A stretch of 64,000 bases of DNA from NCBI GenBank assembly GCA_013397455.1, contig VYZB01000055.1, positions 2,210,072 to 2,274,071 on the forward strand, written 5' to 3'. Origin of the DNA: Crotophaga sulcirostris (lineage: Eukaryota; Chordata; Aves; Cuculiformes; Crotophagidae). The notes under the pieces are model-generated. The model did not search any database. It had not been told where the DNA came from and saw nothing but the letters and a program-made list of their open reading frames with translations. Each line of letters begins with the position of its first letter. Within the stretch, counting starts at the first letter, position 1. Shown in pieces: positions 48,621 to 62,100 of the stretch. The position numbers and the translations under genes were made by a program.

Positions 48621-51600
48621 CCTTTCATAACCTGATATTTTAAAATGTTAAAAAAGATTAACTGCAACTAAATCATAGAAAGAATGTCTGGAAGTATGGC
48701 TTGCCCAATCTCATCATACGTACAATGCAAACATCTGAGCTACGGAGTGGCAGAGGTGGGAAAAGATAAAGTAATTCCCACTGGGAAAAGCAGAAAATCC
48801 AGAAATAAATCAAGAAAAAAATCAAGATGGCTCAAAAACCCATTGTGTGTTGTGAGAGAAGGAATCAGAGAAGGAATGGCAAACATTTCCACCTTGAGAT
48901 CCTCAGTCTCGCCTAGCGAATGTCATTTAGGGAGTGCGCTTCTGTGTCATCTTTGCACAGAGACATCGCACACTCTGAAGATGTAGCTAAAGCTTGTGGA
49001 AGATTTTTGGAGAAGAACTACACTGATACAGGCAGAAACTCAGTAAATATATTCAAGGCTGGGCTGGGACACTCTTTTTCCAAAAGCCACTCTGTTTTAG
49101 ATTGGTTAAAAATTTAGATTTTGGGAGATTAAGATAGATAAATCATCAACAGCAGTTTCTGAAAAAAAAAATCACTAGAAAGCATTAAAAGCAAGCAGTT
49201 CAGAGGTGACAGCAAGCAGATTTACAAACTTGGTAAAATATATGTTGCAGGAATTAGAAGAAGTCAGGGCTGAGTCAAATGCTTTATGCTTCTAATAGCA
49301 GAAAGTTAATAAAGGAAGTGATGACATATCTTTAAGTGTAGGGACATAAGTACAAGTCTTATAAATTTGCAAGTTTGCAGTTGATATATGTTTACATTGA
49401 ACAGCCAATATAATTAGAGACAGAAGGATTTAGGCCATTAAAGTTATTATACAACAAGTGCAGGTTAGTACAGATAAATGAAGGATAACAGAATGGCTAC
49501 AAGCCAATGGAGAGACAATTTGTAGGGCATTAATAGAACAGTGAAACATGAGAGTTGCTGCTGAAATGGCTCAAGAATCTGCCACAGAGAAGTTAATCTG
49601 CATGCTGTTAAGTGGTAACTTAACATAAAATAAAATTAGCTACATGGTGTAGGGGCTGGATGGCCTCTCCAGCAGGAGCAAATGCCGCACCAGTAGAAAG
49701 AATCCTGCCAGTCAACAGCATACACTGAGGACATCCAACACTTCCAGAGCTGTCAGAAGTTCAGTTGCAAGAGAGGATAAAAGAAGTTGCCCAGTGTTTC
49801 ATAAAAGCAAAAAAAACCACCCCAAAATACCTCCCAACCCTCCAAAGTCCAAGATATCCACCAAAGTTAAAATACAAACATTTTTCAATTGAAAAAGGTC
49901 TCTATAACATATAATGGATGTTCATGAAATTATTTTCATTGGCCAACAGCAAAAGGGGTCTGCTGATCCCGAGGTCAGGAAAACCAGAAAGAAAAACATC
50001 CGGAACATCTAATCAGAATTCAGGCTTTGTGCTTTGTTCAAAATAAGGAAGAAAAGATATTTGAGGAAGATGCCACATGCTTTTAAGAACAAACTGAGAG
50101 CATTTCATAACCAACACCTCCTATAGTCCAGGTCTACTCTGTCCTTCCCCAGGAAAAAAAAAGGCAGATGAATGAGAAGAAAATAGGAAAAAGAAAGGAG
50201 AATGAAGATATATGACAGACCTAGTAACTTCACCTTCAGAAGCCTTTTCTTTTTCTAAGGTTTCATACCTTTTCTGAAATCCTAACTTACATCAGTCTGT
50301 TGGTATAAAACCACTCATTTCTCACTAACTGATGTATTTTTTCTGTCTACTCCCATTACCCAACTATCTGAGCTCCCTTACTAACATCCTCACAGCAACA
50401 TTCACAGGAGGTGGCAGACTTTGATTCTCGTCAGCTCGTCTGCATTGAAGTCCAGCCACCGTTCTAGCCATGCACCAGCTCAGCAATGCTCATCGCTCCA
50501 AATTCCTGCCTTCACGTCTTTTTTTCCTCCCTTCCTTCAAATGAAGTTCTAAGGCAAAAGAAATCCTTCCTTAGTGCATCAATAAGTAAACAACTTTCTA
50601 CCCCCATTTCAATCACTTGTGTAAGTGAAGCTGGGACACAACCCTCAGTATCTTCTTTTCCTACTACTTTAAGTGTTGTTCAGGATGGAAGAAGTCCCTC
50701 TTCTCTCTGAGCTTGGTGCAGGGAACAGACTCTGCCTCATTACAGTACTCTCCATTTTGAACTTTTCCAAAAGTGATTTAGCAGTGGAGAGTATTAACAA
50801 TCCTGATTGCATCTAAATTAAGTTGCAGAAACATACTCTCTAAAACTTGACCCACAATCCATCACTTAATTAAACCTATGACTGCAAACAGCACCAAGAG
50901 TACACAACGGTGATCTTTGGTTCGTCTAAGGCTGGATTCGTAATCATAATTTAATCAAAACCATTCCACCATCTACCAAGTTTGCTATAAACTCAAAGCA
51001 GCGTAAATAATTACTTTGGACCCTGCAGTACTGGTTATTTCAAAGACTTAAAATGCGTAGGCAGAGAGTTGGCAACTCAGCCTCCTGCACTCAGCAGCTT
51101 GAGGCTCATAAAGTTGGCCCTACCTCTATAGCTGATTTACTCTTAAAGCAATAAATGCACTTCAACACACAGATTTGAGTACAGGACAGATGAGATGGAC
51201 TATCAGCCAACCTACAAACAGAAACCAAAGCTACATTACGTTTTCAAAAGAAAAAAAAATATTTTGAAGTATGTTTTAAAATTGAAGCGTGGAGCAAGAG
51301 ATTTTCTCCAAACTTATTTAACTACACAAAACCTCAGCATATGACATTTAAACAGTACAAAGATGAAGAACAAAGTCTGCTAGTTATATCTGCAAACACT
51401 AGAACAATTTCATATATTTTTTAACTGATTCTTCATTGACTAATTTATGTAAATGGGTCTTGAAGAATAAAACTCGTCAGTAGGAACAAGGTCTTCACAG
51501 TATCTCAGTTTCTGGACATAAGAAAATCTATGAGAAGAGTTTATCCTTCAGCTGTTTCAATCTGAGAAACAGTTCCTTGAACCAAAAAGCAATGTCTACA

Positions 51601-53100
51601 AATGAAAACAAAGCCAGAGCCAAATAAAATGGCATTTGGGTTTGTTCAGGTTTCTCCCAACATCCTGACGTACCAGGTTTATCCTGAAACCACAGACCGA
51701 TTAGAAAGTCAGGGAAGCTGGCAACACAAGCAAAAAGTCTATGCTCATTTGATCTTTAATACTTCCATGGACCTAAAGAGTGTTTTAACCTTTCTTGCAC
51801 TGTTCAGCAATGCATTTTAAATGTGAATGGAACTGTCTCCTGCTGTATTCGCATTCATATTTAAACAACAAAAACCAGAAATGAAATAGTGTCCAGACAT
51901 TAGAAAAATAAAACAAACCTAGAGGATGATTAATAAATAATGCTGAAAATCATTGACCAAAAAGTGTAGCAGTCTGTGCAAAAATAAAGCGTTCTGAAAA
52001 CACCATATATAAAAAAAAAAAACTTTCTTAAACATCGGAAAGCCCACAAAGCAGGTGAACAGCTCAGCAACCTCGAAGCCGGCTTCATTGCAGCTCCTTC
52101 TTTGAATACGAATTAGCAATGGGTAATCGCAGCATATTTATGAGGCCTTTTGCCTGGTCCTTCTCTCCAGTGAATGCTGTATTATTCATTGCGTGTGCCC
52201 TGACCCCAGTGCGCTCCTGTTCTGACAAATCATACTTGATTAAGACAAATCTTTATTAGTTAGCTAGTCAACTTCCCCATTTATCATTTGCAAATCCCAT
52301 TCTGCTTTTCGGGTACAGTAAAAGTAACTGAAACCATTTTTTGTCCATATTAAATGAAATGCTTGTTACACACAGTAAGTGCAAACAGAAGCCTGCAAGT
52401 CAGTAATAGATGATAAAACAAAGGTTTAACAGGCATAAATTACAAACGTGGCAAAACTCTAACACAATAGCTCACTTGAGATAGGCTGAAGAAACATGAA
52501 TTTGCTCATCCTTTCAGCGTTTCCTATTTTCCCACCATCTAAATTTCTCAAAACCTAAATGCCATATAAAAGAACTGTACTGCAAAGTTGGAGGCTGAAA
52601 GTATGAAGGTTTAAAAAAAAAATAATAAAGAAATTGCTGAGGAAAGTTATTGTCCAAGATTTCCATCAAAACCAAAAACTTTTTTTAAAAGTTGATCAAC
52701 AAAGGATGCAAAATGAATTGAAAATTTTTCATGAAGCTTCAGTTTCCCTTGAAAGTGTAGTATCTCTCCAAAGAGGTGGCAATTTGGAGAAGGAAAAACC
52801 CTTTCAAGACAATGTTTAGCTTATTCAATGAGTAATTTACAACTAGAAAACCACGTGATGCCTAATGCGCACCGGTTTTGTCATGATAGGGATTTTGCTC
52901 CCAGAGAAGGATATTTTTTCTATCAGGACTGTGGAAATCTGAAGCAGCTACTTGGAGAAGGAGGGACAGGAAGCACACGGAAGGGACAGTCCATAGCTTA
53001 ATGGGTTGGCCACGGTTTACCTTCCAGCTCTGTCCCAGGATTTTATTCTGGCCTCTGGAGAGATCTCTAGGAAATGCTCACTCAGCTGTATTTTTAACAG

Positions 53101-53142
53101 TTGGACTTAAAGGTCTTTTCCAACCTAAATGATTCTATGATT
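53101..53142 (+). repeat. CR1-type 3' terminus, about 40 bp, plus strand
   Basis: TTGGACTTAAAGGTCTTTTC followed by CAACCTAAATGATTCTATGA matches the extreme 3' end of avian CR1 elements. Sequence upstream (52950-53100) has no CR1 landmarks that I can read, so this is either a severely truncated insertion or the end of an element whose body has decayed. Confidence 0.72.
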
Positions 53143-54021
53143 TGTTTGGTGATGAAGTTCAGTAGTTTGCATATTTCATTACATTCTGAATCTTAGTTTT
53201 ATACATATTTATACACACCAATTAGAATCTGTGTTCATTTAAAATAAACAGTAATTTAAAAACTTGCACTTAAAGGACAAAACATCAACGTAACCATCTC
53301 TGTGCTGCTTACACAGCACACTTCTTATGGACTTCTGTCTTCCCCTTATACCTTCCCATGTGAAGCTATTTTTCCTTTGTTTATATATTTATTTTTTACC
53401 CTGTAGGACCAATGCAGCTACGGATGCTGCTCCTTTTTCACACACATAAGCTAGGTGCTAGTTATTTGCATCTGCAACACTGCCTTTGGTTACACACAGA
53501 GTAAGGCTGAGAAAACCACTCCCTCAACAAACCCACAGTAAGGGAACAGAGGGAACAATGAAATATACTCAATGGCCTGGCAAATCATTGTTATCAGGAG
53601 GTATGGAAGAAGCAAAGAATCCAGATTGATTTTAAAATCCAGGCTGAATTTGCAGGGCTACGCATATATTTTTTTTAATTAATTTTAAAAGCCTCTGCTC
53701 TTGTACTTCTCAACTGAAGATATTTCTTCTGGAAATTGCTGAGATGGAAATATAGACTTTCCCATAATACATTTTTTATAGCGCTCCTCAGAGCAGAATT
53801 GTATTTTAAGGATCAAGTTAAGCTTTTCATATGGTGTTTAAGACATAGACTTACATGGGGCCTTTACAGCACGTAGACTCAATTCGCTTCTCAGGCATGC
53901 CTGAAAAGACAAATTGCTGCAAAACCTGATTTTTCAGTAAATGTCTAAGATGAAAAGTGTGATTTCTTCTGATGGAAGAACTCAGCAACGTTTATTGATG
54001 CTTTTGGCATCTCTACGTTAG

Positions 54022-54260
54022 ACTAGAGGGGAGATTCAGATCAGATATTAGGAAGAATTTTTTTCCTGTGAGGGTGAGGAGGCCCTGGCCCAGGTTGCCT
54101 GAGCAGTGGTGGCTGCTCCATCCCTGGAGATGTTCAAGGCCAGGTTGGATGGGGCTTGGAGCCCCCTGATCCAGTGGGAGGTGTCCCTGCCCGTGGCAGG
54201 GGGTGGGACTGGGTAGGCTCTGAGGTCCCTTCCAACCCAAACCATTCTATGATTTTATGA
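54022..54260 (+). repeat. CR1 LINE 3' end, least diverged copy, plus strand
   Basis: A clean CR1 3' fragment antisense to VTI1A. It runs from GAGGGGAGATTCAGATCAGA (54027) through GGAGGCCCTGGCCCAGGTTG, GATGTTCAAGGCCAGGTTGG and GTGGGAGGTGTCCCTGCCCG to the tail ACCATTCTATGATTTTATGA (54241-54260). It shows fewer apparent changes than the other copies, consistent with a younger insertion. It contains only the last few dozen codons of ORF2 plus the 3' UTR. Confidence 0.96.
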
Positions 54261-54690
54261 CGTGCTGCCAAAGTCATCAGGTGGTCTGCTGTGGGATGTA
54301 ATTAAGAATTTTGTAGGACTTGCTGGCAGGCCACTGTTAACATTTATCTGTGGGAATGTTTTCTATGCTGCAGACAGAACAAATTAAGTACATTTCTCTC
54401 TGCTGTAGCTTTTTTCTACACTTCTACAGGACCTGAGCAGAACAGTATGCCCAGTAGCCCCTAGCCCAACACAGTGAAGAGACAAATATCTGTATTTTCA
54501 GTCATGCTCAAAGATCAAGAACAGAGGGGGAGCATGGTCAGATGTGGGAATGGACCCGACTGCTGAGTTCTGTATTTGAAATGAAAGGCATGCCACCTAC
54601 GGGCAGGTACCATCCAGCTGCCCATCCTCTGATCTTACATACCTGTGCCCATGGCCATTTTCACATTTTATTGCTGTTTTGGTTGCCAGT

Positions 54691-54705
54691 AAAAAAAAAA
54701 AAAAA
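54691..54705. repeat. A15 homopolymer
   Basis: Fifteen A, then TAAAATTTG. No associated element recognised. Confidence 0.9.
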
Positions 54706-54794
54706 TAAAATTTGATCTTTCTGAAATTTCTTCAAGCAGTCTTTAATGTTGCAAGATAGGGGTTGGAGAGGATATGATTATATTACTGATTCAG

Positions 54795-54858
54795 CCACCA
54801 CTGTACACCTGGCAAATACTTGTGCCTATTTTCCTGTTTTGAAAATGGGTATGAAGGA
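54795..54858 (+). repeat. Ancient MIR/L2-like SINE relic
   Basis: GGCAAATACTTGTGCCTATT, then TTCCTGTTTTGAAAATGGGT, mirrors the sense MIR segment GGCAAGTTACTT...TGCCTCAGTTTCCTCATCTG-TAAAATGGG. The stretch is short and diverged, so it is tentative. Confidence 0.45.
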
Positions 54859-57020
54859 ATCCACAGTGGCAGAACACAATATGTGCCATTAAAAGGATTG
54901 TATTCCCATGGAAGGCATTCAAACACTACACTTAGTGTCTTAACTATTCATTTTCATTACAAGTACTAGTTTGAATACCATTTTAATGGAAAAAAAACCA
55001 ATATTAGAAATTATTTTAAATACGAAATCTGAAGTGGCACACTCTCAACTACAGGACATTATGTTTAATCTGATAAAGGATTTTCATATTATTTGAGCAC
55101 CAAATACAATTATCCCATGATCTACTGAATTGGTAAATTATTGCAGGATGACATTTTAATGCAAAAACCCAGTTTACAAACATAACTTTGCTGAAAATTC
55201 TCAAGAAGTGTTAAACCGATGTCAGTGTCTCAGTAATTTCGCAGTTTAAAAACAGTTAGAAATGTAATGACTACACTGCACTTGATTAAAGCATTTACAG
55301 CTCTAATCAAAAACTGACAGCAAGATCAAAGATGTTAACTTAAATCTCTCTTCTAATTATGTTTAAAATGCCACACCTCAGGCCTGTCTCTCCTCTTCTT
55401 TTTCAAACCAAATTCTGCTTAAGAAAGATCTAACACTTCTTAACAGTTCATTATCCAATAAAACTATTCAAAGCTTAAAAGCAATCTACACAATTAGTCA
55501 GGACCTCAGGGAGTCCACCGGTAGTCTTTATTACAGGGCTTCATATTAAAACACCTTAATTATATTTGTCAAATGGATTTCATTAAAACCCATCGTCACT
55601 TTAATTTTCATATTTTGACAGTGCTGGCATAGCATTATTACCACCTGCCAAGCTACGAACTACAACAAAATTATCAAATTCCTTCAAATACTACGCAGCT
55701 TCTTTTTGTACCTGACCAATGATTTCCCTCTTTTTGGTGAATGCACCATAATTAAGAGGAATAATTAAAATTCCATATTCAAGCAGCACACACACAAGCG
55801 AAACGCACAGTGCATCCGTCACAGGTGTGTAAATAAGAACCTATATGGATACCTGGTTGCCAGGAGCACATAACACAAAGGTAGGACACATATACTGAAG
55901 AGCTTCTGAATAATAAAGCCAAGACATCAAACAGAATACACTATTATTTAATCAAATGACAACCATGATGACTTGAAAGCAGAGGACATTTTAACTTCTA
56001 TTCATTATACTGTCGTTTCGACACAACAGATCTGGGGATTATGACCATATACTGTAACCACAGCTTTATTTTAGATATAATCCATGGAGGTTCCACTTGG
56101 CTTTAGACAATCACACTGAAATATAATTAAAACAAAATTGTTCGTCCTGTCTACACACAGTCAGTACTGTGACAAAGGCTTCTGGTGTTTATGATACCTT
56201 TCCCATGCAGGGCATATCTATTGTTGTTTGGGTTTTGTTTTTTTTTTCTTAATACTCAATGCCACAGCAATTAACAGTTTTAGATAATTACCAATAATAT
56301 AAAAAGTAGGTACCAGCATCTGTCAGGCAACACAGTTTGGGTTGTTAATGTCACATGGGATACAGAAATAAATTATTTCCTCTTTTTTGTTATCTAACAC
56401 ACTGTATGGAAAACTACAACAAAACAAAGCAATTTACCAGCATTGTGTTTATATTTACTGAGCTAAATTCAAGCCTGATTAACTCCATGCTCTTCAGTGA
56501 ACATGTGTATGAGATGACTTTGGCCCACAGCAGATAAAACAACGCATGCAGATTGCAATGGGGAAAAGAACAGAGAATTTTACTTTCTTTCATATAATCA
56601 TAGCAAGAAATAAGAAATGAAGAGGTTTCTGCCATATGTCTAAAACACTTCCCTGCTTTGTACAAAGGTCTCAAGAGTAATGATCTCTGTGTGTTATGAA
56701 TATTTTAAGATTTATTAAATGTTCTTGGATTATTGTGGGTAAAACTGCAGGATTTTAAAGAACCAGTTTAAATGACAATTAAATATTGTTCCTACTTAAG
56801 AAAGAAGAAAAATTTAATATTTTTTTAATGTATTAGCAAGGAGAAAATCCTCAGCCTCTTTCATATTATATCACAAGTTTTAGCAAAGGAATTGCTGAAG
56901 ACATGCTGGGTTTTATTTAATTTCTTTTTATTGCTTTAATTGCTTTTGAATTACAAAGATATAAAACACAGTACTTACAAGCAAGGGACTATGAACTGAC
57001 CACAGATCTTGTTTGATTTT

Positions 57021-57085
57021 TTTGGCAAGTCACCTTATTTCTTTTATCCTATTTACTCTATCTGTAAAACGGGTAAATAATGTTT
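57021..57085 (+). repeat. Ancient MIR/L2-like SINE relic
   Basis: TTTGGCAAGTCACCTTATTT (57021), CTTTTATCCTATTTACTCTA and TCTGTAAAACGGGTAAATAA keep the order of the sense MIR core (GGGCAAGTTACTTAACCTCT ... CATCTGTAAAATGGGGATAA). The CTGTAAAAYGGG box is the strongest part. Flanks carry nothing further of the element that I can read. Confidence 0.55.
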
Positions 57086-58993
57086 CCACTAGAATTCCAC
57101 TGAAACAAGCAAGGGCCCACATACTGCTTAGCTTCTGTTATCGGGACGTCTTACAGAAAATAATCAGAATTTATAAGATTATCAGAATAATCCCATTCAA
57201 CACCAAACTATCCCTGCAAACTTGGGTGCATGTGGGAATTCTGCTTAGAAACCCAACACCCCAAACCCAGAGACAATGTAGGAGGTAAGTAGCATTTTGA
57301 AAAAAATTTCACCCCAAACCAGAGCGTTGGCTTCCTTCCACTGATGTGGTGGGAGCCAGCTCCTCTGCTTAACACAAGGATGGATGGAGGGACAGGGAAG
57401 CTTCCCACATGAGGAGCTGGTGGACAGTTAGAGCTCATGTGTGCCTTTGACTCAATGGGTCACACCTTCCCTCTTGAAATCTCCTGCTCCCTTTGCATCC
57501 AGGACTCTGCTCTCTCTGTGAGGGCTGTGTAAGGTTCTGGGTTTGGTCCCCTTTCTCCCCACAGGTTTGCAGGTGATTTACGCCCGGAGAATCTCATGCA
57601 CAAACTCAGCTACTATGAAATAAAGTGACAGATGTCCCATTCTGCTACACTGCCATTTCCACTCCCATCTCTCTCACTGCTTAGCCTTCAACACACGACA
57701 GACGTTCCTTGTCCCCCCAACACGCCTCCACTCTGCCTGCTCTCATCACACGCAACACAATCATCCTCTTTTCCATCCAGCCTCAATGTCTTATTTTACT
57801 CAGCTCTCTTTTTTCAGACCTCATTTTGGGGCAAGGTCTCTGATTCCTTCTGTGTGACACCAATAGGGCACAGACTGGTCCCACCCATTCACCTTCCTAA
57901 AACTCTCATCTAGGCTCTCACCCTTTTTTAATAGCATTACATCCTTGACAAAAATCTAGGTACTGCCTACAGTAATGCAGAACACTGCTACAAACAACAT
58001 TGTTTTAGCATCATATTGGTCTTCTTTTTCTTTCTAGTCATGCCATTGCCTCTTCCCAGTTCAGTATATTAAACAAAAGCTACATTTCTTCCATAGCCAG
58101 TTCATGGTCTGAAGGGCTGATGGTTCTTCTCCCTTTTTGCTATCAGCATATTAATTCCTTTCTCAGCTCATCCATTTGTTAAATTTTTACTCAAATATTT
58201 CTGTCCTTTCTCCTACGTCGCTGTGATTGTGAGGAGCTGAGCATAAACAACTCATCACCTCATCATGCTCCTGCAACCTCTGATCTGACTTGTCATGTCC
58301 CTCAGTATACCCTGCAATCGTAATTTCTTCTGAAGCCCACGGAAATCTCAGCCACAACCATGAACCTTTGTGTTAGATGAATTTCTGAATGTCCAGCCCA
58401 AGAATGGGTAAGTAACAGCACAAAACCTAGCAAGCACACATGGGTATCATCCATGATGGAGGAGGAAGGTACTGTAAGAAACAAGTTATCAGCACTTCAC
58501 TTCTGCTGTGCAGGTGTGACACAGGGATTTACAATGTAGACTGCATTACTGTCAGATTTTACCGTCCTAAAACAAACACTATCCCCCACAAGCTATCAGC
58601 AAACAGAACGTAAATCCTGCTGTCACGAGTGAATAATTTATTAAATTGACACTATTACTAATAATTACAGTAAATGTGCCTGTTTTTCACTCTTGACAAA
58701 CAGGAAGCCAGCCATGTTTCCCATTTCAGCTACAATACACAAGGAACAATTCAAAGTGATGCTCGTCCCTGGCTGGCACGTATTCTTTATCATTTGAAGT
58801 TTATTTGATACAAATGAGGGTCTACAGAACCCTGCTGACATGAAGTCACAAAGAGCATATACATTTATGAATACTGCATTTACTGCACTTTGTATGCAAT
58901 GTTTGTTAGGTCTTGGTGCTGAAATCACAGCTCTGAATCTATCTCGAAGATGTTAAGGATGCGTTGTGAGCTTTTGCTTTCACCCCCACTCCC

Positions 58994-59018
58994 AAAACAA
59001 AACAAAACAAAACAAAAC
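58994..59018. repeat. (AAAAC)5 microsatellite
   Basis: Five perfect AAAAC units, followed by a short CAC-rich run. Confidence 0.95.
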
Positions 59019-59116
59019 ACCACCACAGCCTGCATGACTTTAATTATTAAGATTATATTTTCTGTTTCATCTTAAATCCCATAATGGAAGCAACTTGCTT
59101 TTTCTCTCCCTCTTTC

Positions 59117-59130
59117 TTTTTTTTTTTTTT
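59117..59130. repeat. T14 homopolymer in pyrimidine tract
   Basis: Fourteen T at the end of a CT-rich stretch that starts near 59098. Confidence 0.9.
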
Positions 59131-62100
59131 GGTAATAGTATACACTATTGATGTAGGAAGGAAATGTGAAGACAGAACAATCCAGCTGGATTAGACCTTT
59201 ATGAAATCTATTGCCAACAGTGAGCTGTCAAAGCCAGCAATCAAATGTAACCCTGGCAAAAAGAATGGAGACTGCTGTGAGGAGATTTACTTAGAAGAAA
59301 CTCTCAAATAGTGCTTTTATGTCCTGATTCTCCTCCCCTGCACCAGTTTTATACGTGCTTGTTGCCCCTCCTCCCTTGAAGGTACACCTGGTTTACAGTT
59401 GTGTTGTAGGAATACTTTCCCTGTTCCAGAATTAACTGCTGAATTTCTGCAGCCTCGATGCAGAACATCTGAACAAAAAATTATTGTTTCACTTCCAAAT
59501 CTCAAAATCTATGAAAATCTGGAGTTGCTATTACTACAGAGATCTCCACAATATTCCCAGGAGTAAAAAGTCCTATTACCATATTTTTGTACACTCAGAA
59601 GCTGAAAAAAGAAGGATGTAACTAACTTAAAGCCATACAAAGTCAGAAAGAAGGCTAAGAATTCACTGCTTCTGACCTTAATCCTACTTTTCTTCAAGAC
59701 CAACCCTTGCACTTTATATTCCAGCTTTTCGTGGAAAACTGTTAATTAAGCATCAGGAAAACTTGGTAATAAGCACCATTAAAATAAATTGGCATAGGAA
59801 GATATTTTTCTATGGCAATGGAAAGGAAAATAAGGCAAAAGTTAAAGAGCTGACTGGAATCTATTACTCAGCAAAACACAATTTAAGGAGAGAAATCTGG
59901 AATACTGAAAAACAGGATCTCAAACAAGCAGTAGGAGAAAAGGAAAGACTAAGACTAATATGTAATGGAGTAAAACAGCAGTAAGATCTTTACATTGTAC
60001 AAAACAAGTCTTTGGATCAAAAGAGGAATGACTGCAGAACAACAGGGTAACGTTTGCATTTTGGCCATGTCTATTCTGCAGGCTTCCAAGAGTCTCTAAG
60101 TAAAAGTAATGCTACTCAGTTTTTTTCTTCAATGGCATGAGGATTTATTAATACTCCTTTTAATGGTTTTAAGAACCCCCTCTCTCTGATTCATCCAGAG
60201 TCCAAATTTGAATGCAACTAACAAGGAAAAAATAGGATTCTAAGACTGCATCATGCGTGTGATATGTGTATGTTTTCCTGTAAACAGAAAATCAACTTTA
60301 AGATTGTGACATGAAGAGTCACAGAAACCACAGCAGATCTATATACTGGGAAAACCTACAAATAATCATCTGAATAGCTTAATTGCACAATTTGAGATCT
60401 GAAAGGTCAGTACCACCTTAAATTTTAACCAGAAGAGAAAATTTATAGAATACTGGCTACTTTCCCTCATCTAAATTGAATCAGCCATTCCAGTTAACAA
60501 CCTTCCCATCCCATAGAAATAAATAAAGAATGCTGTATCCATTCTAATTTAAAAACTCTTATCTTCATTAAAAACATAGTTGATTTAGTCAGAAGTTCCA
60601 TCTATTATTTGCTGTAATGATTTAATAGTGCCAATTAGATCTATAGTATTCCTAGAAATGGAGGAGTTGCACCTGGAGCCCTGCAGACCAGTCAAACAAT
60701 TTTCACAGGATATTCAGGACTGCACCACTCTATTCTAGGTAGAAGATAAAACTGTAAAGAAGAAAGAAACAGGATTTCAAAACAAGTATTCCAATACGAC
60801 AAATAACTCTTCTTCCTGGGTTTTGCTTTAGTGGAAAAGGAAGTATTTCACTCTCCTATTCTATAAGTAGCTGGAAATGCTCTGCATATTTTCATAATGA
60901 CATCAAATAACTTTCTAATTCAAGATACTTCAGCCAGCCATGTGTCCTAGTGAGAGACAATGCACGAACCCTTTAAAGTATCTACAATACAGAATATGTT
61001 CCTTGATAATGTCATTAAGCCATGATGACATGTAGCAAGCAATTGCTGGCAAAGGTCAATAACCTGATCCATTTATACAACGGATGCTTGTTAAAACAGT
61101 GTTTAAAGAACAATCGAATGATTGATGACCATAAGCTCTGTGTTGGCCATGATGTGCAGCATGCACACACAGAATGTTCTGCAAGCATCACACGTGCCTC
61201 TGATCCTACAGGGTGGGTGGGGGGAAAGCTGTGTTCTGCCAAAAAAAACCCAAAAAAACCCGAAACCAAAATGTTTAGACAAAAAAGTTGACAACAATAA
61301 TTGAGTAAACAGAGGTCTGAAGACAAAATTGACAGCAAAAAAATAGGCAGTGCTCCTTATCCAACTGCATACAGCTCAGTTTGAAAATAAGGTGCTCTAG
61401 GCAAAACAGACTGCAAGCATCCTCTAAGCTCCATGTCACAGTCTGTGAAAAAAAAAATAAAGTGACCACACCATAGATCTCTATCACTGATTTTTAAAAG
61501 CACTCTTTCATTTTTAGTTTGAACTGATACATTAAAATGCAGTTTCATTTGATGCAGATTTGAATCTTGTCAGTTGAAAAGTCATTGTCAAAATTCACAA
61601 GTCCAATTTGTTGGCTTGTTTAAAAAAGGGAGGGGGGATCACTTCCAAAATATTTTTGTTGTTTTAATCTGCCAGCAGCCATCATTCTATCAACAGAGTG
61701 CTGAACACTTCTAAGAATTTAACTCCCTTTTCTAAAGAGTAATTAACCTAACAGCTTCTTGCAAGTCATTTTTCTGTCTCATCAGAAAAGCATGGTGACC
61801 TGCATGTCGTGTAGGACAGGAACGCTTCCCAAAAATTGTCATCTGGTCCCTTCACAGAATTAATTATCTCATTCTAAAGTGACCACATTCCACTTTTTTC
61901 AAACAAGAATGATCTTGAAAACCATCAAAAGATATCCGTGACCACAGAAATCATAAAATAAATATGATCCATTTAAGCATTTGATATTTTATAACTGTAA
62001 TGGTTCTGGCTTTCATGAGATAAACACACTGGGACTGCATTGTGCTGCTGTTGTGTACCCTTCAATTAAAGAGCATTTCTGCACACAAGCCAGTTCCTCA

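Larger units (their letters stand above)
44294..53100 (-). other. VTI1A intron upstream of first seen exon, 3' portion
   Basis: The 3' end of a long intron whose acceptor is at 44294-44296. Apart from the MIR/L2 relic at 45186-45260 and the TA repeats near 48500, I see unique AT-rich sequence. No further VTI1A exon with splice borders was found. Confidence 0.6.

Noticed and set aside
52950..53100. Sequence upstream of the CR1 terminus as a longer CR1 or LTR
   Set aside because: I could read no CR1 ORF2 landmark and no LTR borders, so only the last 42 bp are called.
57632..57913. Pro/Ser/Leu-rich 93-codon frame in the plus strand
   Set aside because: It is simply the translation of a pyrimidine-rich stretch, with no family resemblance.
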